A stretch of 64,000 bases of DNA, taken from NCBI RefSeq assembly GCF_011038655.2, contig NZ_CP064954.1:1612001-1676000 (forward strand), written 5' to 3'. A program made the position numbers and the translations under genes. Positions 59,374 through 64,000 of the stretch are shown here, piece by piece. This DNA comes from Corynebacterium lizhenjunii. GTDB lineage: Bacteria > Actinomycetota > Actinomycetes > Mycobacteriales > Mycobacteriaceae. The notes under the pieces were generated by a model, which was given only the letters and a program-made list of their open reading frames with translations, did not search any database and had not been told where the DNA came from. The stretch's first letter is position 1, and each line of letters opens with the position of its first letter.

Positions 59374-60582
59374 TTAGTACAGCTCTGCAGAAGCGATCTC
59401 TGCACCCTTGACCAGGGACTCCAGCTTGGCCCAGGCCAGCTGCTCATGGATGCGCCCGCCCAGACCGCAGTCCGTGGAGGCAATCACGTTGTCCGGGCCC
59501 ACCAGCTCAGCGAACTGGATAATTCGGTCTGCGACCAGACGCGGGTCCTCGATGAGGTTGGTAGAGTGTGAGACCACACCAGGGATGATCACAGTCCCCT
59601 CCGGCAGCTTGCGGTCCTTCCACACGCGCCACTCCGCAGCGTGGCGAACGTTGGCGGCCTCGAAGGTAAAGCCGCCGACCTTGGCCTGCAAAATTTCATC
59701 GACAATCTCCTCGAAGGGGACATCGGTGGAGTGCGGGCCATGCCAGGAGCCCCAGCAGATATGTAGGCGCACCTGAGAAGGATCGATCCCCTCGATGGAG
59801 GCGTTGATGGCTTCCACATTCTTGCGCACATAGCTGCGGAAGTCCTCGTAGGACGGCTCCGGGTTGATCTGGTCGAATGCTTCTGCCAGGTCCGGGGCGT
59901 CAAGCTGCACGGTAAAGCCGGCATCGGCAATGGCCTTGTACTCATGGGACATCACCTGGGCGGTGGCAGCCAGCAGCTCATCGTAGTTGGGATAATACAA
60001 GTTGCGGATGCGCGCCGCAGAACCCGGCGATACCGCAGCGACGAAGCCCTCAGCCTGTGTGCCAGCGGCGTTGAGACCAGTGCGCAGGTGCTGCAGGTCT
60101 GCTGCCAGGGCTGCTTCACCGATGTAGGACAGCTCGGATTCAATGGTGGGCAACAGCAGCGGCTTTTTTCCTACCCACACACCAGAGGTGGGGTCCGCGT
60201 AGGCCTCTGCAAACGCGTGCTGGTCACGGCGGTCAAAGAAGGCAGTCAGCTCCACGTTACCCGGGGTGTAGCGGACAATTTTGCCGGCTGCGTCCGGCTC
60301 TTGAGGGTCGGTGGGGCGCAGCCCACCCAGGCGACTAAAGGAGTAGGTCCACCAGGAGCCGAAGTCGATGGAGTCCAGCATCGCGTGGCCGTACTCGCCT
60401 TCATTGACGATGTCAATGCCCAGGTCCACCTGGCGTTGGACCACCTTGTTCACGGAGTCTTGCAGGACCTCGTGGAAGCGCTCAGTGTCAATCTCGCCAG
60501 CCAGACGCTGCTGGTTAGCCTCCAGCAGCTCCTTGGTGCGTGGCAGGGAGCCAACGTGGGTGGTACGAATCTTATTAGCCAT
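59374..60582 (-). CDS. MetE-like cobalamin-independent methionine synthase family protein
   Basis: 402-residue protein homologous to the C-terminal barrel of MetE and to epoxyalkane:coenzyme M transferases, too short to be full MetE (about 750). The N-terminus is RTTHVGSLPRT. The likely zinc ligands are HICWG (His and Cys) near 268 and the Cys of IASTDCGLGG near 373. VLQDSVNKVVQRQVDLGIDIVNEGE is the conserved front segment. It is preceded by two McbR operator boxes, so it belongs to the sulfur/methionine regulon. It may be a methyl- or sulfur-transfer enzyme; the substrate is unknown. Confidence 0.82.
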   Translation of the reverse strand: MANKIRTTHVGSLPRTKELLEANQQRLAGEIDTERFHEVLQDSVNKVVQRQVDLGIDIVNEGEYGHAMLDSIDFGSWWTYSFSRLGGLRPTDPQEPDAAGKIVRYTPGNVELTAFFDRRDQHAFAEAYADPTSGVWVGKKPLLLPTIESELSYIGEAALAADLQHLRTGLNAAGTQAEGFVAAVSPGSAARIRNLYYPNYDELLAATAQVMSHEYKAIADAGFTVQLDAPDLAEAFDQINPEPSYEDFRSYVRKNVEAINASIEGIDPSQVRLHICWGSWHGPHSTDVPFEEIVDEILQAKVGGFTFEAANVRHAAEWRVWKDRKLPEGTVIIPGVVSHSTNLIEDPRLVADRIIQFAELVGPDNVIASTDCGLGGRIHEQLAWAKLESLVKGAEIASAELY

Positions 60583-60639
60583 GGGACCCTTTCTGTCTCA
60601 AACTCGAGCCGCAGGCTATCCCGCCTGGACTACACTTTC

Positions 60640-60669
60640 TAGACTGCACAGTCTAGACCATGCGGTCTA
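60640..60669. promoter_or_regulatory. Two overlapping McbR operators
   Basis: Two perfect matches to the C. glutamicum McbR box TAGAC-N6-GTCTA: TAGAC-TGCACA-GTCTA (60640-60655) and TAGAC-CATGCG-GTCTA (60654-60669). They share two bases, and the repeating core has a 14-bp period. They lie 58-87 bp upstream of the MetE-like gene. Confidence 0.85.
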
Positions 60670-60672
60670 GAC

Positions 60673-60974
60673 GGAGAAATTGACTACACAAGTGACCTAC
60701 CCGCCTGGTCCACCTGGTCTACCTGCCTGGTCTACCTGGTCCACCCGGCCTTGACCCCCACCCCACCACTTACATAACACCAACTTTACGTGATATGGGT
60801 CTCGATTAGCCCGTTTTCTGAAAATCTGAGGAGTATTTTATAAGAATTTCTTGCTAGGCTGAGCTCGATAACTGGAAATCTGGCATGCGCCTGAGAGTCT
60901 GGTTAGAACTCCTAAGGGAAATGGCCCAGCGGAGTATGTCAGTACAGTCCATTCGTTCACCCAGTGAGGTACTC
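60673..60974. other. Upstream region of the pilin gene
   Basis: No gene. Contains a pentamer-like tandem run of CCTGGTC(T/C)ACCTG units (about 60704-60746), then AT-rich sequence (60775-60860) that probably contains the pilin promoter. An in-frame ATG at 60885 would extend the pilin by 30 residues but lies before a better start. Confidence 0.6.
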
Positions 60975-62663
60975 GTGAACATCTTCACCAAGAGCCTGAC
61001 CGCTGCCCTTGCCAGCAGCGTGGTAGTGGTCGGCGCAGGTGCTTTTAGCCCGGCCTATGCTCAGGACACCAACACCCCCCCAGCTAACCCAGCTAATACG
61101 GAAAACCCGGCCGCCACAGCCAACGCGGGCACCCCGCCGGTAGCGGCAGCCACCTCCATTGGTTCCCTAGCTGACTTGCCGCAAGACGGCGACGTCTCCC
61201 TGACCGTCCACAAATTCTCCAACAACGGCACCCCTGGTCCTGCCGGCGATGGCACCGAGCTGGACTCGGTAGCTGACCTGGGCAAGCCGCTACCAGGCGC
61301 CACTTTCACCATCGAGCGCGTGGACAACATCAACCTGCGCACCCAAGCCGGCTGGATTGAGGCCGAAAAGCTGGCCAAGGGCAAAGAAGGCGCCATTACC
61401 CCAACCCTGGTGGAGGCTGAACAAGTCACCACCAACGACAAAGGCATTGCGCAATTCACCGGCAAGAAGGTGGGCTTGTACAAGGTCACCGAGACCAAGG
61501 CACCCGAGGGCCACCGGGCCACCACCGCACCGTTCTACGTTGCACTGCCCATGACCAACACGGATGGTTCTGGCTGGTTGCGCGAGGTCCACGTCTACCC
61601 CAAGAACCAGAAGCAGTCTGAGTTTGGCACTAAGACGATCAATGACTCAGGAACCCGCGTCACTCACAACCTCTTGCGTTACACCATCGTCCAGCCGCTA
61701 GAACAGCGCGCCCGCACTGCCCCGGCTCGTAAGTACTACCACATCGAAGATCTCTACCCCGCCGATCGCGTCGAGCAGGGTAAGTACTTCAATCAGCGCA
61801 ATGGTGCCAGCGACGTGCACGTGCTGGGCTATATGCGCAACTACCACTACAACGTTGTCGACGATGGCAAGGGCAGCCTGAAGATCGTCTTTACCGAAGT
61901 TGGCCTGCGCAAACTAGACATCGAATCCCGCCAGCCAGATGCCAAGCTGACCATCAATGTCAACTTGGCAGTAAAGGGAGTGGACCTCACCGGGCCCGTG
62001 ATCAACCGGTACAACTACAAGGAAGTTTTTGAAGACACCCCGCCGGCCAACCCCACCCCGCCGGACCAGCCCGAAACCCTGCCGGAGCCCCCAAGGTTTA
62101 TGCCCCGGCAACCCACTTTCCCCACCCCCGTGGAACCTGCCGGTGATCCCGTAGAGCCGCCTGCCGATGTCGATCCACAATGGCCGGTATCCTGGTTCGG
62201 CCAGGTCAACATCCGCAAAGTAAACACCAGCGGCACCCCCCTCGACGGTGCAGAATTTGCCCTCTTCGATTGCGACGCCAAAGGCAACTACAACCCCGAG
62301 AAGTACCTGTGGTCCGAAATTATCCCCACCGAAGACGGCGTGGAGATCCAGCAACTGCGCGTCAACGACTGGGAAAACAATGCACCCAAGGATGCCTCGA
62401 ACTCCTTCTACTGCCTGGTAGAGACCAAGGCCCCGGACAACTATGAGCTCAACGCCCAGCCCGTGCGCTTCCAGGTGCTCAAAGGCAACCAGGAAGAAAC
62501 CATTGGACTAACCGAAGTGGTCTTCACCGACGTCGAGCGCAACGCCGGTGGCAAACTGCCGCTAACCGGCGGCAAGGGCATCCTCGCCCTCATCCTCGCC
62601 GGTGGCATAGCCCTGCTCGTGGGCCGTGGCTACTCCATCTACTCCCAGCGCCGCAGCTCCTAA
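60975..62663 (+). CDS. SpaA-type major pilin / sortase-anchored surface protein
   Basis: 562-residue surface protein. The GTG start has GAGG upstream and is followed directly by a signal peptide (to about 31). A pilin motif WLREVHVYPKNQ has its Lys at residue 210, the site joined to the next subunit's LPxTG threonine. Two E-box-like segments (VTETKAPEG and LVETKAPDN) mark isopeptide-forming Cna-B/SpaA domains, and a Pro-rich linker (about 355-395) separates them. The sorting signal LPLTG (528-532), hydrophobic helix and SQRRSS tail end the protein. No sortase or minor pilin gene is adjacent. Confidence 0.92.
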   Translation: MNIFTKSLTAALASSVVVVGAGAFSPAYAQDTNTPPANPANTENPAATANAGTPPVAAATSIGSLADLPQDGDVSLTVHKFSNNGTPGPAGDGTELDSVADLGKPLPGATFTIERVDNINLRTQAGWIEAEKLAKGKEGAITPTLVEAEQVTTNDKGIAQFTGKKVGLYKVTETKAPEGHRATTAPFYVALPMTNTDGSGWLREVHVYPKNQKQSEFGTKTINDSGTRVTHNLLRYTIVQPLEQRARTAPARKYYHIEDLYPADRVEQGKYFNQRNGASDVHVLGYMRNYHYNVVDDGKGSLKIVFTEVGLRKLDIESRQPDAKLTINVNLAVKGVDLTGPVINRYNYKEVFEDTPPANPTPPDQPETLPEPPRFMPRQPTFPTPVEPAGDPVEPPADVDPQWPVSWFGQVNIRKVNTSGTPLDGAEFALFDCDAKGNYNPEKYLWSEIIPTEDGVEIQQLRVNDWENNAPKDASNSFYCLVETKAPDNYELNAQPVRFQVLKGNQEETIGLTEVVFTDVERNAGGKLPLTGGKGILALILAGGIALLVGRGYSIYSQRRSS

Positions 62664-62716
62664 CAGCGGCGCCTGCACCCTCTGACCTGCCTGCTCACGG
62701 CGGCGGGTCAGAGGCG

Positions 62717-62733
62717 GGGGCATCGGCAAGCTC
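62717..62733 (-). repeat. Iterated motif between pilin and dnaE
   Basis: Reads GAGCTTGCCGATGCCCC on the minus strand, in the 118 bp separating the convergent pilin and dnaE genes. Confidence 0.7.
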
Positions 62734-62781
62734 TGGGCTCGGGCCCAGCGAACCAGGCCGGGCCCGGGGGCGCAACCAGAC

Positions 62782-64000
62782 CTAGCCCAGGATTCCTGGG
62801 CCCATGGTGGCCTTCAGATCCCCCATAAGGTTGCCGGAACGCTCCACCCGCAGATGCTCGCCCAGGACCATCAGCGTCGACTCCTGCCCTGCCTGCAGGG
62901 TGAGGTAGACGTCTGACTCGCCGTGATTGCGGGCCAAAACTCCCTTGAGCTTGGCAATGCTTTCTGGCGTGCACTGCTCCGTACGCATGAACAGACGCAG
63001 CGGCAGCCCGGCACCGCCGCCAGGGCCTAAATCAGGGACGCGAATATCGGAGCAAAACAGCGACATGCGCTCATCGCGGACCTTCACCGTTACCTTGGCA
63101 ATGATGATGTTATCTTCCACAATCTGCGGCGCCACCAGGGAATAGACCTGGTTAAAAACCAGGAGGTCCACCTGGGCACCATTGTGGTCTTCCATAGTGA
63201 CAATGGCCCAAGGCGAGCCGTCTTTCTTGGAATAGCGCCGGTCCACGCCGGAGATAATCCCACCAATTTCTAGCTCCTGGCCGTTGTGGACCTCGTTGGC
63301 CAAAATCTTTGGCAGCGGGGTGTTGGTCTGGGACTCCAAGGCCTCCTCGAAGCCGTCCAAGGGGTGGCCGGAGACATACAACCCCAGCATTTCACGCTCC
63401 AGGGCCAACTCATGCTTGCGCTCCCACGCCTGGTCCGGGACTTCGATGGCAAAGGCACTCGCCGCGCCACCCTCCTCAGCACCTAAGCCAGCAAAGAGGT
63501 CGAACTGGCCCTTATCCGCAGCCTTCTTGGTGGACTGTACGGAATCTACGGCATCTTCGTGAATGAGCATCAAGCCCTTGCGCGGGTGACCCAAATCATC
63601 AAAAGCCCCGGCCTTGATCAACGACTCCGTCACGCGCTTGCTGCAAGCCACCAGGTCAATCTTGTCCAGGTAATCAGAAAAGGACGCGAACTCTCCCTTG
63701 TCCTGGCGGGTCTTGACAATGGATTCCACCACTTCCGAACCCACGTTGCGGATGGCGCCCAAGCCGAAGCGAATGTCCTCACCAACGGCCTGGAAGTCCA
63801 GCTGGGACTCATTGACAGACGGCGGCAGCACCCGGATGCCCAGGTGGCGGCAGTCCGCCAGATAGATCGCAGACTTGTCCTTCTTATCGCCCACAGAGGT
63901 CAGCAAGGCGGCCATGTATTCCGGCGCATAGTAGGCCTTGAGGAAGGCAGTCCAGAAAGACACCAGGCCGTAGCCGGCAGCGTGGGACTTGTTAAATGCG
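62782..64000 (-). CDS. dnaE: DNA polymerase III alpha subunit DnaE (C-terminal part)
   Basis: The 3' part of a long gene that runs off the right end of the window; 406 codons are visible and the frame stays open to the last base. The visible part includes the end of the finger/thumb region (FNKSHAAGYGLVSFWTA, conserved in DnaE), the helix-hairpin-helix region, an OB-fold section (IGGIISGVDRRYSKKDGSPW) and the C-terminal tail. It is the essential replicative polymerase. Confidence 0.93.
   Translation of the reverse strand, partial: AFNKSHAAGYGLVSFWTAFLKAYYAPEYMAALLTSVGDKKDKSAIYLADCRHLGIRVLPPSVNESQLDFQAVGEDIRFGLGAIRNVGSEVVESIVKTRQDKGEFASFSDYLDKIDLVACSKRVTESLIKAGAFDDLGHPRKGLMLIHEDAVDSVQSTKKAADKGQFDLFAGLGAEEGGAASAFAIEVPDQAWERKHELALEREMLGLYVSGHPLDGFEEALESQTNTPLPKILANEVHNGQELEIGGIISGVDRRYSKKDGSPWAIVTMEDHNGAQVDLLVFNQVYSLVAPQIVEDNIIIAKVTVKVRDERMSLFCSDIRVPDLGPGGGAGLPLRLFMRTEQCTPESIAKLKGVLARNHGESDVYLTLQAGQESTLMVLGEHLRVERSGNLMGDLKATMGPGILG

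Overview
The window is about 60% GC, densely coding chromosomal DNA from a Corynebacterium-type actinobacterium. Three things point there. The order ffh-glnD-glnK-...-ftsY-smc-acyP-...-mutM-rnc-DUF177-sepIVA-like matches the Mycobacterium tuberculosis Rv2916c-Rv2927c block as I remember it. The histidine operon hisD-hisC-hisB-small membrane gene-MFS-hisH-hisA-impA-hisF-hisI has the Corynebacterium glutamicum layout. There are also perfect McbR boxes (TAGAC-N6-GTCTA), a SpaA-type sortase pilin and a RelS-type alarmone synthetase. No rRNA, tRNA or CRISPR array was seen.

Layout. 1-935: tail of an SGNH/acyltransferase. 1009-13139 (minus): ffh, glnD, glnK, a six-gene Mrp antiporter operon and ftsY; in mycobacteria the ammonium transporter gene sits where the Mrp operon is here. 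13140-15092: first copy of an HNH-endonuclease repeat. 15084-24824 (minus): smc, acyP, an AgcS symporter, mutM, rnc, DUF177, a SepIVA-like protein and gdh. 25124-30414: glycerate kinase, a small unknown gene, an M20 amidohydrolase and glycogen phosphorylase. 30555-33946 (minus): pyk, lgt and an orphan TrpC-like protein with altered active-site residues. 34054-39443: second HNH repeat, followed by an IS1634-type element that is itself split by an IS3 element and is flanked by 297-bp direct repeats. 39203-48114 (minus): a Trp-operon-associated membrane protein and the his operon. 48179-57178: small membrane protein, lipoprotein, tetR-glgX, an exonuclease-BRCT protein, a gene with a leader-peptide-like 5' region, relS and three small genes. 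57191-64000: ilvA, a secreted protein, a MetE-like gene under two McbR boxes, a SpaA-like pilin and the 3' part of dnaE.

Genes that work together: GlnD/GlnK nitrogen signalling and Gdh, with AmtR-like sites upstream of gdh; Ffh/FtsY protein targeting; Smc/SepIVA chromosome and septum biology; GlgP/GlgX glycogen breakdown feeding Pyk; the full his pathway apart from hisG/hisE.

Most unusual signals: (1) a short motif, consensus AGCYTGCCGATRCCCC, whose 10-base core occurs 30 times on both strands, supplies the stop codon of several genes and brackets both HNH repeats in inverted orientation; (2) the IS1634-type insertion with 297-bp target duplications that leave the hit gene intact; (3) a 7-codon upstream ORF inside a hairpin that would mask the ribosome binding site of an unknown gene; (4) a TrpC homologue that appears to have lost key catalytic residues.
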